DNA of 64,000 nucleotides from Pseudomonas sp. MPC6 (GCF_006094435.1 NZ_CP034782.1:264215-328214), one strand, 5' to 3'. Positions 26,419 through 36,112 are shown, numbered from the stretch's first letter. Numbers and translations are program-made. The notes: generated by a model from the sequence alone, not told the origin.

Positions 26419-27223
26419 GGGTTCTGTCGCATTAACAACGATAGGCAGCCAAAAATCGGCAGTCTGTTGTTTAGGCGGCCAGAAGATAAAACTGTTCGGC
26501 AGGTGACAGCCCTTCACCTTGCGGATGTTGAAGCTGCCCTTTGCGGATCATCTGTATCAATTCAATGCCTGCCAGTAACGTTTGTGCTCGACGAAATGAC
26601 TTGAATCCCAACATCGGTCGTATTCGTCTTTTGATGTTGCGGTGATCCTGCTCAACTAAGTTGTTCAGGTATTTGTTTTGCCGAACGGTGATCCCTTCAG
26701 CTTGGTCGGCATTGAGCACCGCCAGGGCAGCGGTATTGGCACCACTTTTGTCGATGGTCACGACCTCAGGCTTGCCACACTGGCGGATGGCTTTGCGGAA
26801 AAAACGCAATGCTGCGTTGGCATCCCGGTTAGCGGTCAACAGAAAATCGATGGTCTGGCCATCAGTGTCCACGGCGCGGTACAGGTACTTCCAGTGGCCG
26901 CGGATTTTGATGTAGGTCTCATCCATTCGCCAGCGGCGTCCCACGGGACGCTGGTATCGACGCAAGACCGTATTCAGCACGGGAGCCAGCCTAATAACCC
27001 AGCGATGCAGCGTGGAATGATCAACGACAATGCCGCGCTCCGCCATCATCTCTTCAATGTTACGCAGGCTCAGGGCGTAAGCCAGATACCAGCGAACACA
27101 CTGGGCGATAACAGCAACGGGATAATGGAGGCGTTTGAAGGTTTTTCGGATCAGCGACATCTGAGGCAGTGGCTTCATGGAAAACAACAGGTTACCTCAC
27201 ACGGGCTTAGTGCGACAGAACCC
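26419..27223 (-). mobile_element. Complete IS6-family insertion sequence
   Basis: 805 bp bounded by GGGTTCTGTCGCA and its inverse TGCGACAGAACCC, with one transposase gene. Flanks AAAAACCT and TCAAATTT are not a matching 8-bp duplication, suggesting that recombination or a deletion removed one side. It sits at the border between IS debris and the hyu catabolic block. Confidence 0.85.
26471..27187 (-). CDS. IS6-family transposase
   Basis: A 238-residue DDE transposase: KRLHYPVAVIAQCVRWYLAYALSLRNIEEMMAERG, then MDETYIKIRGHWKYLYRAVD (first Asp), VVTIDKSGANTAAL (second Asp) and NNLVEQDHRNIKRR (Glu). Length and motifs are those of an intact IS26-like enzyme, and the element ends are present, so it may be active. 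Confidence 0.92.
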   Translation of the reverse strand: MFSMKPLPQMSLIRKTFKRLHYPVAVIAQCVRWYLAYALSLRNIEEMMAERGIVVDHSTLHRWVIRLAPVLNTVLRRYQRPVGRRWRMDETYIKIRGHWKYLYRAVDTDGQTIDFLLTANRDANAALRFFRKAIRQCGKPEVVTIDKSGANTAALAVLNADQAEGITVRQNKYLNNLVEQDHRNIKRRIRPMLGFKSFRRAQTLLAGIELIQMIRKGQLQHPQGEGLSPAEQFYLLAA

Positions 27224-27455
27224 TCAAATTTGAGCTTCTGAGTGTTCGCAGTATTCGTATTTGGATTAAGAGGCTATTAACCCCCCATTGCACTGTCCGC
27301 AACCGTTGGCGAAGTGATTTTCTGTTTGAGTGGCGCTAAACAGGTGTTCGGCCTTCGGAGCTTCGTCCGCTTCTCTCACGCCCACCTTTTTTATTCTCGA
27401 AGCTCACGATCATCAAAAATGATTTGCAAGATTTCATTGGCAGGAGTAAAAATTT

Positions 27456-27467
27456 GGTCGTACGACC
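27456..27467. promoter_or_regulatory. Palindromic operator before hyuA
   Basis: GGTCGTACGACC, a perfect 12-bp palindrome in an AT-rich setting, 31 bp upstream of the hyuA start. An almost identical site, with matching flanks AATTT and AAATA, lies before the permease gene at 31289. The linked TetR-type protein is the likely binder. Confidence 0.65.
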
Positions 27468-27498
27468 GAATAAATATTAAAATACTGCGGAGAAAGAG

Positions 27499-29535
27499 AT
27501 GCGAAGAATCGGAGTAGACACCGGTGGCACCTTCACGGACTGCCTGTTGATCGATGACACCAGCGGGATAGTTATGGTTGAGAAGGTGCCTTCCAGACCC
27601 GACTCTCCGGATCAAGCCATCGTACAAGGCGTGTTGAGCCTTATGGCCAAAGCCGGCCTTTCACCCAATCAACTGGATGCCATCGTGCATGGCACAACCG
27701 TAGCCACCAACGTAGTAATCGAAGGCAATTACGCCCCTACTGGTCTGATCGCTACTCGCGGCTGCCGAGACATCGTCGAGATCGGCACTCAGCAGCGCGA
27801 ACAGCTTTACAACCTATTGCACCCTACCAGGACGGCCTTGATAACCCGTGACCTGCGCATTGAGGTCGAAGGACGCCTCGCCGCCGATGGCAGCGAAATC
27901 GAACCGCTAGACCTTGAGCAGGTGGAACAGGCTGTTCGTAGCTTGCTGGAAAAAGGGGTCGAATCCATCGCGGTCACCGGACTCTTCTCCTTCGAGAACC
28001 CCGCGCACGAGGAAGCCATTGCTGAGGTGATTGCTCGCCTGGCCCCGCACATTTACGTGGCCTGCTCCGCCCGGATTTCCAGAGAAGTGCGCGAATACCC
28101 ACGGTTCGCGACCACCGCGGTCAATGCTGCATTGGCTCCTACCCTTGATCCGTATATTCGGCGCCTGGAAGCGGCCCTGAAGAAAAATGGATTCGAGTGT
28201 CCGCTCTACATCATGCAAAGCAATGGCGGGGTCGCGACGGCGGCTCGCTCGGTCGGTGAAAAAGCCCATCACCTTGTACTCTCAGGCCCGGCCGGTGGGG
28301 TAATCGGTGGCGAAAAACTCTGCTCGGCTGAGCGAATCGCTTCTTTGGTGACCTTGGATGTGGGCGGCACGAGCGCTGATATCGGCATCGTGGTTGAAGG
28401 CAAGCCGCGAATTCACCAGACCATGCGACTGCCCAATGGCATTCCGATCACCGTGCCCAATCTTGAAATCGAAACCATCGGCGCCGGTGGCGGCAGCATT
28501 GCCTGGATCGATCAAGGTGGCGCCTTACAGGTCGGGCCAAAAAGCGCCGGTGCGGTGCCAGGGCCTGCATGCTTTCGTAAGGGTGGAACAGAACCAACGG
28601 TTACCGACGCCCAGGCCCTGCTGGGGCGCTTGAACCCGGCGGGTCTATTGGGTGGGACGATGGCGCTGGATATCGACGCCGCTCGCACTGCAATTGCAGG
28701 CCTGGCCGAGCAGCTTGGGCTGGGCGTCGAGGAAACTGCCCTGGGAATCATTTCGCTGATGGAAGCCAATATGGCCAGCGCGATTCAGCGCTCGGCTGCG
28801 CGTAACGGAGATGATTTGCGCGAGTTTGCACTCGTGGCCGCCGGTGGTGCAGGAGGCTTCAGCGTTGTAGGCCTCGCTGGTGCATTGAACATTCCGACCG
28901 TGGTAATCCCGCAGTTCCCAGGACTGCTCAGCGCCGGAGGATTGCTAGCAGCAAACCTTCGTCACGATATCACCCTACCCTTGCTGCGCGAAGCCGGTGA
29001 ACTGGACGCAGAGGCGCTGACAAGTGTTCAGCAGTCGCTGCAGATGGACATGCTCAAGCGCCTGCTGGAAGACGGCATGCCCGCCGAACAATGCACCTTC
29101 GAACATGCTCTGGATATCCGTTACGCGGGCCAGGAATACGCGGTCACAGTACCCGTCGATTCAGGTCATGCGACCTCATCCGCGATTGAGATTTTCCACT
29201 CGCTGCATGAACGCACCTACGGCCACAGCGCACCGGGCACCGAGGTCGAAATTGTTGCGGCGCGGCTGACAGGTTGGGGGAGATTCTTGCGTGTCGAGGA
29301 TGCTCTTCGCACCCTGCAGGTATCCAAGCCGCTCTCTACGCGCCCGGTCTGGTTCGCCGAGACCGCAGGGTATATCGATACTCCGGTGCATTGGCGCTCA
29401 GACCTCAAGCAGGGTGACCAACTGCATGGTCCTGCGATCGTCGAACAGTTCGATACCACCACCGTGATCAATCCGGGCCACAGCGCTCACGTCGCCACCA
29501 GCGGCTGCCTCATCATTTCGGAGACTGAACAATGA
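27499..29535 (+). CDS. hyuA: Hydantoinase/oxoprolinase-type ATP-dependent amidohydrolase, subunit A
   Basis: A 678-residue HyuA/oxoprolinase A protein. The nucleotide-binding fold is marked by RRIGVDTGGTFTDC at the start and LVTLDVGGTSADIGIV mid-protein; DAIVHGTTVATNVVIEG and GPAGGVIGGEKL are family signatures. HyuA with HyuB cleaves cyclic amides at the cost of ATP (N-methylhydantoin, 5-oxoproline) or carboxylates ketones in the acetone carboxylase branch. GGAGA precedes the ATG, and the stop overlaps hyuB by four bases. The neighbouring amine oxidoreductase and aldehyde dehydrogenase point to a lactam as substrate. Confidence 0.85.
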   Translation: MRRIGVDTGGTFTDCLLIDDTSGIVMVEKVPSRPDSPDQAIVQGVLSLMAKAGLSPNQLDAIVHGTTVATNVVIEGNYAPTGLIATRGCRDIVEIGTQQREQLYNLLHPTRTALITRDLRIEVEGRLAADGSEIEPLDLEQVEQAVRSLLEKGVESIAVTGLFSFENPAHEEAIAEVIARLAPHIYVACSARISREVREYPRFATTAVNAALAPTLDPYIRRLEAALKKNGFECPLYIMQSNGGVATAARSVGEKAHHLVLSGPAGGVIGGEKLCSAERIASLVTLDVGGTSADIGIVVEGKPRIHQTMRLPNGIPITVPNLEIETIGAGGGSIAWIDQGGALQVGPKSAGAVPGPACFRKGGTEPTVTDAQALLGRLNPAGLLGGTMALDIDAARTAIAGLAEQLGLGVEETALGIISLMEANMASAIQRSAARNGDDLREFALVAAGGAGGFSVVGLAGALNIPTVVIPQFPGLLSAGGLLAANLRHDITLPLLREAGELDAEALTSVQQSLQMDMLKRLLEDGMPAEQCTFEHALDIRYAGQEYAVTVPVDSGHATSSAIEIFHSLHERTYGHSAPGTEVEIVAARLTGWGRFLRVEDALRTLQVSKPLSTRPVWFAETAGYIDTPVHWRSDLKQGDQLHGPAIVEQFDTTTVINPGHSAHVATSGCLIISETEQ

Positions 29536-31169
29536 CCGATGCCATTACCGTAGCCGTCGTTGGCAGTGCCTTGAAGGCCGTGGCCGGCGAAATGGGTGAC
29601 TCACTGCGCCGCAGCGCGCACTCGCCAATCATTCGTGAAATGCTCGATTACGCTTGCGCGCTGTTCACCACCAGCGGGGAGTCGGTGGCGGAAGACGCAC
29701 AGATCCCGGCCCTGCTGGGATCGATGAGTGTTGCGCTGCCGTTCCTGCTACAGGAAAACCCCATCGACAGTATCAAGCCAGGCGACATTTTTATCGGCAA
29801 TGATCCATATCGAGGCTGTACCCACACTCCTGATATTCATCTGTTCGCTCCCGTGTTCGCCGAAGGTCGTATCGTTGCCTGGGTCGGCAACCTGGCCCAC
29901 CACACCGACATTGGCGGCACCAATCCCGGAACCGAGGGCTTCGCCAACCGCTCGGTGTTTGAAGAAGGGCTGCGCTTTCCATGGGTGAGACTGGCGGTTG
30001 AGAGCAGCGAGAATCAGGCCTTGTTCAGTTACTTCGCCAACAATACCCGAGACCCCGACTCCAGCCTGGGTGATCTGCGCGCGCAGATGGCCGCGATCAA
30101 GCTGGGCATTCGACGCATGCAGGACCTGTTGAGCAAATACTCCGCCGATCTACTCGAAGCAGTCATGGTCGAACGCCTCGACCAAAGCGAGCGTCGGATG
30201 CGTTCACTGCTGCGCGCTACACCAGAGGGCTGCAGCTACGCCGTGGGTTACCTCGACAACGACGGCATCAACGAGGAGCCGGTTCGAATTGAAGTCAGCC
30301 TGCAGTTGCAGGGCGACAACATCACCATTGACTTCACTGGCACCTCCGCCCAGATGGCCGGCGGCATGAATTGCTCACGCACGGCGACCATCGCAGCGGT
30401 GATCTACGCAGTGAAATCGGCGTTCGACCCTGAAGGCGACCAGAACGGCGGATGCCTGCGGCCACTGAACATCATCCTGCCGCCCGGCTCTGCCGTGAAC
30501 CCCGCCTTCCCCGCGGCTGTCAGCCTGCGTCACCTGGCGGCTCAACGCATTACCGATACGCTGGTGCGCGCGCTGAGCGGCATCGTCCGGGACCTGCAAG
30601 TGGGTGGTTCGTTCGTTGGTTTTTCAAGCCTGGCAGCAGGGTGCCGCCACCCACGCAACGGCAAAATGGTGGTGATGGCCGACGACCTCGGCGGTGGTAT
30701 GGGGGGTAACGCCCGAGGTGATGGACTGAGCGCCGTTGACCCCTACCTTGGAAACGTCGCCATGCTGCCGATGGAGATTTGCGAGCGCCAATATCCGATC
30801 AGAATCCTGCGCACCGAGCTTGCACCCGACTCGGCCGGCAATGGCCAATTCCGCGGCGGGTTGGGGATATGTCGCGAGTACGAGTTTCTAGATACCTGTG
30901 ATGTGGTGTTCTACAGCGAACAGACTCGCGCCGAGTTTGCGCCGTGGGGCGCCGAAGGAGGTGAGGCAGGACGCCCGGCGTCGCTGACGCTAATTCGTGC
31001 AGACGGTGAACACATTTGCATTACCAAGCAGCGAATGCTGGTGCACGCCGGTGACCGGCTTATCACGGTAACAGCCGGCGGTGGCGGCTGGGGCGCGCCA
31101 TTTGCTCGCAATCCGAAGGCCATTGAGCGCGACATTGCCGAAGGAAAAACCAGCCGCAAGCAGGCGTAA
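29532..31169 (+). CDS. hyuB: Hydantoinase/oxoprolinase-type ATP-dependent amidohydrolase, subunit B
   Basis: A 545-residue HyuB protein: AVAGEMGDSLRRSAHSPIIREMLDYACALF, GDIFIGNDPYRGCTHTPDIHLFAPVF, and near the end GGGLGICREYEF and TAGGGGWGAP. It is the partner of the upstream HyuA in a two-subunit enzyme. Start codon overlap shows coupled translation. Compared with acetone carboxylase there is no small third subunit, which favours amide hydrolysis. Confidence 0.85.
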   Translation: MTDAITVAVVGSALKAVAGEMGDSLRRSAHSPIIREMLDYACALFTTSGESVAEDAQIPALLGSMSVALPFLLQENPIDSIKPGDIFIGNDPYRGCTHTPDIHLFAPVFAEGRIVAWVGNLAHHTDIGGTNPGTEGFANRSVFEEGLRFPWVRLAVESSENQALFSYFANNTRDPDSSLGDLRAQMAAIKLGIRRMQDLLSKYSADLLEAVMVERLDQSERRMRSLLRATPEGCSYAVGYLDNDGINEEPVRIEVSLQLQGDNITIDFTGTSAQMAGGMNCSRTATIAAVIYAVKSAFDPEGDQNGGCLRPLNIILPPGSAVNPAFPAAVSLRHLAAQRITDTLVRALSGIVRDLQVGGSFVGFSSLAAGCRHPRNGKMVVMADDLGGGMGGNARGDGLSAVDPYLGNVAMLPMEICERQYPIRILRTELAPDSAGNGQFRGGLGICREYEFLDTCDVVFYSEQTRAEFAPWGAEGGEAGRPASLTLIRADGEHICITKQRMLVHAGDRLITVTAGGGGWGAPFARNPKAIERDIAEGKTSRKQA

Positions 31170-31288
31170 CCGTCACCCGATTTAAAGACGAATCGCGGCA
31201 GACGGCCAAGCCTCTCTTACGTCTGTCGCTTCGCATACCTGATGCACACGATTATGGATTGACGATTTCTATTTTCGAGAATAATTTA

Positions 31289-31300
31289 GGTCGATCGACC
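31289..31300. promoter_or_regulatory. Palindromic operator before the APC permease
   Basis: GGTCGATCGACC, a perfect palindrome, flanked by AATTTA and GACAAATA, closely matching the site at 27456-27467. It lies about 100 bp upstream of the permease start. Confidence 0.6.
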
Positions 31301-31400
31301 GACAAATAACAACAAAAGAAAGGCCACTTCAAATGGCGAGCAGTTTTTGATGCCAAACCACTTTTTGTCCTAAGAAAAAAAATTATCGGGAGCGAAAAAG

Positions 31401-32843
31401 ATGTCCGGTACACACCAAACAGGTTTACGTAAAAACGCCATCGGCGTAGCAGGCATAGTGTTCTTTGTGGTCGCAGCGGCCGCACCGTTGACGGTCGTTG
31501 TCGGCAGTGTCCCCTTGGCGATTTCCATGGGTGGAGGGGTCGGTATTCCCAGCCTCTTTCTCATCGCTGGGCTGATCTACCTGCTGTTTGCGGTCGGCTA
31601 TTGCGCGATGAATCGACACATCGGTAATGCCGGCGCCTTCTATACGTTCGTGACCCGAGGGCTCAACCCGCAACTGGGGGCGGGATGCGCGTTCATGGCG
31701 CTGCTGGCCTACAACGCGGTGCAATTTGCCCTCTACGGCGGCTTCGGCTACTTCCTCAGCGAAGCACTGAAAAGCCATTGGGGCCTCGATGTGCCGTGGA
31801 TCGCGCTGGTGCTGGCGACCATCTGGCTGGTGCACTTCTGCGGATCGCGCGATATCGACTTCAGCGGCAAGCTGCTGGCCGTGCTGATGATCACCGAAAC
31901 GGCCATCGTCATCGCTATCGATGTCGCCATTGTCCTCTCCAACGGAAATGGCAACGGCTTCACCGCTGCGCCATTTACCCCATCGCAGATTCTGGCGCCG
32001 GGCCTGGGAATCGGAATGATCTTCGCGATCTGCGCGTTCTTGGGCTTTGAAGCCACTGCGATCTTCTCCGAGGAAGCGCGCGACCCAGTGCGCACCATCC
32101 CCCGCGCCACTTATCTGGCGGTCCTCAGCATCATGCTGTTCTACGGTTTCTCGGCCTGGGCGATCATTCAGGCCTATGGCGCCGACGGCGCGATGGAAAT
32201 GGCAACCAAGGACCCAGGCAACCTCTGGCTGAAAATCTGTGGGGAGCTGCTGGGGCATGGTGCAGCCAGCCTGATGAACGTCCTGGTGCTGACCAGCATG
32301 TTCGCCGCCATTCTGGCTTTCCATAACTCCATCACCCGCTATCTGTTCGCCATGGGCCGCGAGCAGTTGCTGTGGAAGGGCCTGGCGCGCACCCATGGCG
32401 TTCATCAATCCCCACACATCGCCGGGCGCGTACAGACGCTGACGGCATTGCTGGCAATGGGAGCTTTCGCTGTCTTCGACCAGGACCCGTACCTGGTGAT
32501 CTACTCGTGGATGGCCGCGCTTTCCACCATCGGAATGATTGCGGTGCAGGTGTTTGCCAGTCTCGCGGTTATCGGCTTTTTCTGGAAGGACGCTCGCGGC
32601 ACAACACTCTGGCAACGTTTGTTAGCACCCGCTGTCAGTGCGGTGCTGCTGGCGGTGTCACTGATACTGGTCATCAATAACCTTTCGTTGATGAGCGGTT
32701 CGGACTCCTGGGTTGTGCGCTCGTTCCCCTACCTTGTCCTGCTGACTTGCGTGGCGGGCATGGCCTGCGCCATGCGGCTCAAATCGACCCATCCCGAGCA
32801 GTACCGAGTCATGGGCCAAGGCTTGGCTAATACCACACGCTGA
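31401..32843 (+). CDS. APC-family amino acid/polyamine permease
   Basis: A 480-residue permease with about twelve membrane segments; the first (GVAGIVFFVVAAAAPLTVVVG) and FLGFEATAIFSEEARDPVRTIPRATYLAV (helix 6 region with the EEA pattern) are typical of the APC superfamily. CGGGAGCG lies before the ATG. Placed between hyuAB and the TetR gene, it probably imports the cyclic amide or the amino acid derived from it. Confidence 0.85.
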   Translation: MSGTHQTGLRKNAIGVAGIVFFVVAAAAPLTVVVGSVPLAISMGGGVGIPSLFLIAGLIYLLFAVGYCAMNRHIGNAGAFYTFVTRGLNPQLGAGCAFMALLAYNAVQFALYGGFGYFLSEALKSHWGLDVPWIALVLATIWLVHFCGSRDIDFSGKLLAVLMITETAIVIAIDVAIVLSNGNGNGFTAAPFTPSQILAPGLGIGMIFAICAFLGFEATAIFSEEARDPVRTIPRATYLAVLSIMLFYGFSAWAIIQAYGADGAMEMATKDPGNLWLKICGELLGHGAASLMNVLVLTSMFAAILAFHNSITRYLFAMGREQLLWKGLARTHGVHQSPHIAGRVQTLTALLAMGAFAVFDQDPYLVIYSWMAALSTIGMIAVQVFASLAVIGFFWKDARGTTLWQRLLAPAVSAVLLAVSLILVINNLSLMSGSDSWVVRSFPYLVLLTCVAGMACAMRLKSTHPEQYRVMGQGLANTTR

Positions 32844-32875
32844 CCTCTGCCGGCAGGGCGTCACGCCCTGCCGGA

Positions 32876-33541
32876 TCAGCCGTAGGTTTTCTGAAGGGAA
32901 CTGATCAGATTGCGCACCGCCGACTGCGAGCGCTTGACGTCGGGCGCCGCCAGCTCAAGCAAAATGATCCCGTCGATACCGGTCAACGCCAGTTGCGACA
33001 GCTCGCGGATACGCTCGACCGCGGCAGCATCAGTCGTGTCAATGTACTGGCTGAATACCTGTTCATGGGCATTGAGGTAATCTTCGTATTGTCCTTTGGC
33101 GAGCCAGTCCGCCTCTTTGGTCCGCAGGGCGAACAGCGTCAACTCGTATTGCACCGTCTGGATTTCACGATTTTTCTCGGCAATGCTCCAGTCCGCCAGC
33201 AAGACCCGTTCGATGCACTGGGCCAGGCTCTTGGACGGCGCAGCTTCAGCGATGATTGCGTCCTTGAGCTTTATGGCCAGGCCTTCGAGTACGGCGAACA
33301 GCAGGCTTTCCTTGCTCGAAAAATGATAATGCAGCGCCGCCAGAGGCACCCCGGCCTGAGCAGCAATCTTGCGCGTGGTCGCGCCTGCCACGCCATCAGC
33401 GATCAGGCAGGCCAGGGCACCTTCAATTATTTGCTCTTTGGTTTTGACCGTCTTCTGGGTCATCTTGCGGGCTTTGGGCTTGAGGCTTTGCGTTTCACTT
33501 TGCGCAAGTGGAGCAACGTCTGGAGTAGCCACAGACTTCAT
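32876..33541 (-). CDS. TetR-family transcriptional regulator
   Basis: A 221-residue protein with an N-terminal TetR helix-turn-helix (IIEGALACLIADGVAGATTRKIAAQAGVPLAALHYHFSSKESLLFAVLEG). The ATG at 33541 is chosen over an upstream in-frame ATG at 33646. It converges on the permease gene. The two GGTCG-type palindromes before hyuA and the permease are plausible binding sites, making it the likely repressor of the hyu block. Confidence 0.85.
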   Translation of the reverse strand: MKSVATPDVAPLAQSETQSLKPKARKMTQKTVKTKEQIIEGALACLIADGVAGATTRKIAAQAGVPLAALHYHFSSKESLLFAVLEGLAIKLKDAIIAEAAPSKSLAQCIERVLLADWSIAEKNREIQTVQYELTLFALRTKEADWLAKGQYEDYLNAHEQVFSQYIDTTDAAAVERIRELSQLALTGIDGIILLELAAPDVKRSQSAVRNLISSLQKTYG

Positions 33542-33681
33542 GATCCTGATTCCATCTGTTTCGATTAATTGAGCCGCAAGCTTACCGTCAGTGGGGGTGC
33601 AATGCTTGTAAATATGGGGGAAATGCCAATGCAAGCGCGCTGACAAACCTCACAGGATTGCCAGCACGCGTTGGGCTTAGG

Positions 33682-35157
33682 TCAGGGTTTCAAGTACCAG
33701 CCCCAAGGCTGATCACTGCAGTATTCGGTGATCTGTTTGGTTTCTTGATAATTACTCAGACCCCACACACCCAGCTCTCGCCCGATTCCGCTTTGCTTGT
33801 AACCGCCCCAGGGCGCCTGGACGAAGGTGGGTTGTGAACAGTTGACCCAAACAATCCCGGCACGCAATGCCCGGCTGACACGGTCACAGCGCTGACGGTC
33901 GACAGACATCACCGCCGCCGCCAAACCAAAATTGCTGGCATTTGCAAGGCGAACGGCCTCTGTTTCGTCGCTGAAACGGCGCACCGCCAAAACCGGACCG
34001 AATATCTCTTCGCACCACAATGCGCTGTCCAGCGGCGTGTCAATAAACACGGTGGGTTCCACAAACCAGCCATGCTGTAGATGCGCCGGACGGCGACCAC
34101 CGCTGACCAATCGCGCGCCTTCGCTGCGGCCACGTTCGATCGCCTGTAGCACTTTTTCGTACTGCTCCTGGCTGACCAAAGGACCCAGCAATGTGCCGGA
34201 TTCCAGACCATTGCCGATACGGATTTTGCGAGTCTCTTCGACCAGTCGCTCCACCAGCCGGTCATGCAGCCGGTCTTGCACCAGCAAGCGGGATGTGGCG
34301 GAGCACACTTGCCCCTGATTCCAGAAGATACCAAACAGAATCCACTCGACAGCAGCCTCGACGTCACTGTCGTCGAACACGATAAACGCCGATTTACCAC
34401 CCAGTTCCAGGCTGACATTTTTGATGTCCTGGGCAGCCGCCTGCATGATCGCTCTACCGGTTGGCACGCTGCCGGTAAATGCCAGTTTGTCGACGCCGGG
34501 GTGGGTCGAAAGCGATGCGCCAGCGTCTCGGCCATGCCCCGTTACGACATTCAAAACGCCAGGTGGCAACTCGACATCATCGGCAATAGCGGCCAACTCC
34601 AGTGCAGTCAGCGGCGTCAGTTCCGAGGGCTTGAGCACCATGGTGCAACCCGCAGCAAGGGCCGGCGCGATTTTCCACGCTGCCATCAGCAAAGGGTAGT
34701 TCCAGGGAATGATTTGCCCCGCCACGCCGACGGGCTCGCGCAACACACGGCATCTGAAGCGCTCATCGGGCAGCGCCACCACCTCCCCTGCGTCATTGAT
34801 CTGTTCCGCGAGCTCTGCGTAATACTCAAAGCAGCCAATCGCATCGTCGATGTCCCATTGGGCTTCGGGCAATGGTTTACCGTTGTCTCGAACCTCAAGG
34901 TGCGCCAGATCTTCGCGTCGTTCACGGATGCCCTCGGCAATCGCCCGCAGATATCCTGCTCGCGCTTCTCCGTTCAAGGTTGGCCAGACACCTTCATCGA
35001 AAGCTTCGCGGGCGGCTTGCACCGCCTTGTCGATATCTTCCGGACTCGCTGCCGCCACCTGTTGGATCACCAATTCGTTGCTGGGGTCATACACGTCGAA
35101 GGTGCGGCTATTGCCGGCGGGCTGCCACGAGCCATTGATATAAAGTTGATCACGCAT
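33682..35157 (-). CDS. NAD(P)+ aldehyde dehydrogenase (semialdehyde/betaine-aldehyde type)
   Basis: A 491-residue aldehyde dehydrogenase starting MRDQLYINGSWQPAG; CAGGAG is upstream. Motifs are IIPWNYPLLMAAWKIAPALAAGC (cofactor), VSLELGGKSAFIVFDD (catalytic Glu) and FWNQGQVCSATSR (catalytic Cys). In this cluster it likely oxidises the aldehyde produced by the FAD amine oxidoreductase; succinate semialdehyde is the expected substrate if the starting compound is a pyrrolidone. Confidence 0.85.
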   Translation of the reverse strand: MRDQLYINGSWQPAGNSRTFDVYDPSNELVIQQVAAASPEDIDKAVQAAREAFDEGVWPTLNGEARAGYLRAIAEGIRERREDLAHLEVRDNGKPLPEAQWDIDDAIGCFEYYAELAEQINDAGEVVALPDERFRCRVLREPVGVAGQIIPWNYPLLMAAWKIAPALAAGCTMVLKPSELTPLTALELAAIADDVELPPGVLNVVTGHGRDAGASLSTHPGVDKLAFTGSVPTGRAIMQAAAQDIKNVSLELGGKSAFIVFDDSDVEAAVEWILFGIFWNQGQVCSATSRLLVQDRLHDRLVERLVEETRKIRIGNGLESGTLLGPLVSQEQYEKVLQAIERGRSEGARLVSGGRRPAHLQHGWFVEPTVFIDTPLDSALWCEEIFGPVLAVRRFSDETEAVRLANASNFGLAAAVMSVDRQRCDRVSRALRAGIVWVNCSQPTFVQAPWGGYKQSGIGRELGVWGLSNYQETKQITEYCSDQPWGWYLKP

Positions 35158-35272
35158 GCTGCTCTCCTGATGAGCTCTCCACGATCGGCGAGCGGAATTG
35201 CCAGTGAGCAAAGCATAAAGTCAGAGTGGGAGCGGCGAGCCTGCCTTGTCCTGCACGCGGGCCCGCACGCAT

Positions 35273-36112
35273 TTAAATAGCATGGGCCGAACGCTCCAGA
35301 TAGGCCTTCGGAGAGAGCCCCGTTTCTTCACGGAAACAACGATAGAACGTCGACAGGGAGCGAAACCCTGCCGCACGCGCCAGCTCGTCTATGCGTGTCG
35401 TACTAATGACGCTCTCCAGCTGCCCCAGCAAGTGGCGCAAGCGCAGCTGATTGATGTGTTGGTAGAAGCTGCAACCCAATACCTGATTGAGGAAGAAAGA
35501 GATCTGATTGCGCGTATAACCAGTGGCCGCTGCCACTTGCGCCATGTCCAGTTCCGGGTTCAGGTACGGCTTGTGATCCTTAAAATACTGCAGCAGATCG
35601 CTGGCCAGCAAACTCAGCTGACGCGCTGACAAACCAAGGCGACTAGAGGCGACTCGCGTGGCTGACTTCGAAGTTGTAGTGCCCTTCTGTCCCACTAACA
35701 TTGAGTGTTCATTGACCCGCACTATCCGCCCTGCATGAACCGTCAAGGCTTCGCACGCTTGGAACGAGACCAGCCCCTGGGTTCCGCGCAAGGTCACCTG
35801 GTACTGCAAGAAGGCGGTGTCACCGTCCACGCGCAAACGGTCGATGTAATGCTGCGTTTCATCCCCCGCCGCCGGCATGCTGGACAACAGATAGTCGCGC
35901 AGCTCGTGCTGGGCAATGCGTCGGCCCTGGAAAAAATCGTTGTACTCAACCTGCGGATCAAGAAGCGTCAACAGCGTATCGATGTCGCGACGGCGCCAGG
36001 CCTGGTGGTAACGCATGATCAGTGCATGGGTTTGCGCACTGGCAGGGTCTACCTGGAACGTCTCATTGCCCAGAGAAACACGTGTTGCCTGAGATTCTTC
36101 ACTCTTGTTCAT
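35273..36112 (-). CDS. AraC-type regulator with an N-terminal SnoaL/NTF2-like domain
   Basis: A 279-residue protein from the ATG at 36112. Residues of the first half (LIMRYHQAWRRRDIDTLLTLLDPQVEYND, FLQYQVTLRGTQGLVSFQACE) form a SnoaL-like fold, an unusual sensory domain for this family. The C-terminal half is an AraC DNA-binding domain (VAAATGYTRNQISFFLNQVLG and IDELARAAGFRSLSTFYRCFREETGLSPKAYL). It is read away from the FAD oxidoreductase gene 119 bp off and is a likely activator of it. Confidence 0.82.
   Translation of the reverse strand: MNKSEESQATRVSLGNETFQVDPASAQTHALIMRYHQAWRRRDIDTLLTLLDPQVEYNDFFQGRRIAQHELRDYLLSSMPAAGDETQHYIDRLRVDGDTAFLQYQVTLRGTQGLVSFQACEALTVHAGRIVRVNEHSMLVGQKGTTTSKSATRVASSRLGLSARQLSLLASDLLQYFKDHKPYLNPELDMAQVAAATGYTRNQISFFLNQVLGCSFYQHINQLRLRHLLGQLESVISTTRIDELARAAGFRSLSTFYRCFREETGLSPKAYLERSAHAI

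Noticed and set aside
27499..31169. Acetone carboxylase as the identity of hyuAB
   Set aside because: The small gamma subunit gene is absent and the neighbours are amine and aldehyde oxidising genes.
31425..32615. 396-codon minus-strand frame opposite the permease
   Set aside because: Rich in Gln, His and Arg without domain pattern; antisense shadow of the permease.
34264..35280. 338-codon plus-strand frame opposite the aldehyde dehydrogenase
   Set aside because: Antisense shadow; no motif or ribosome site.
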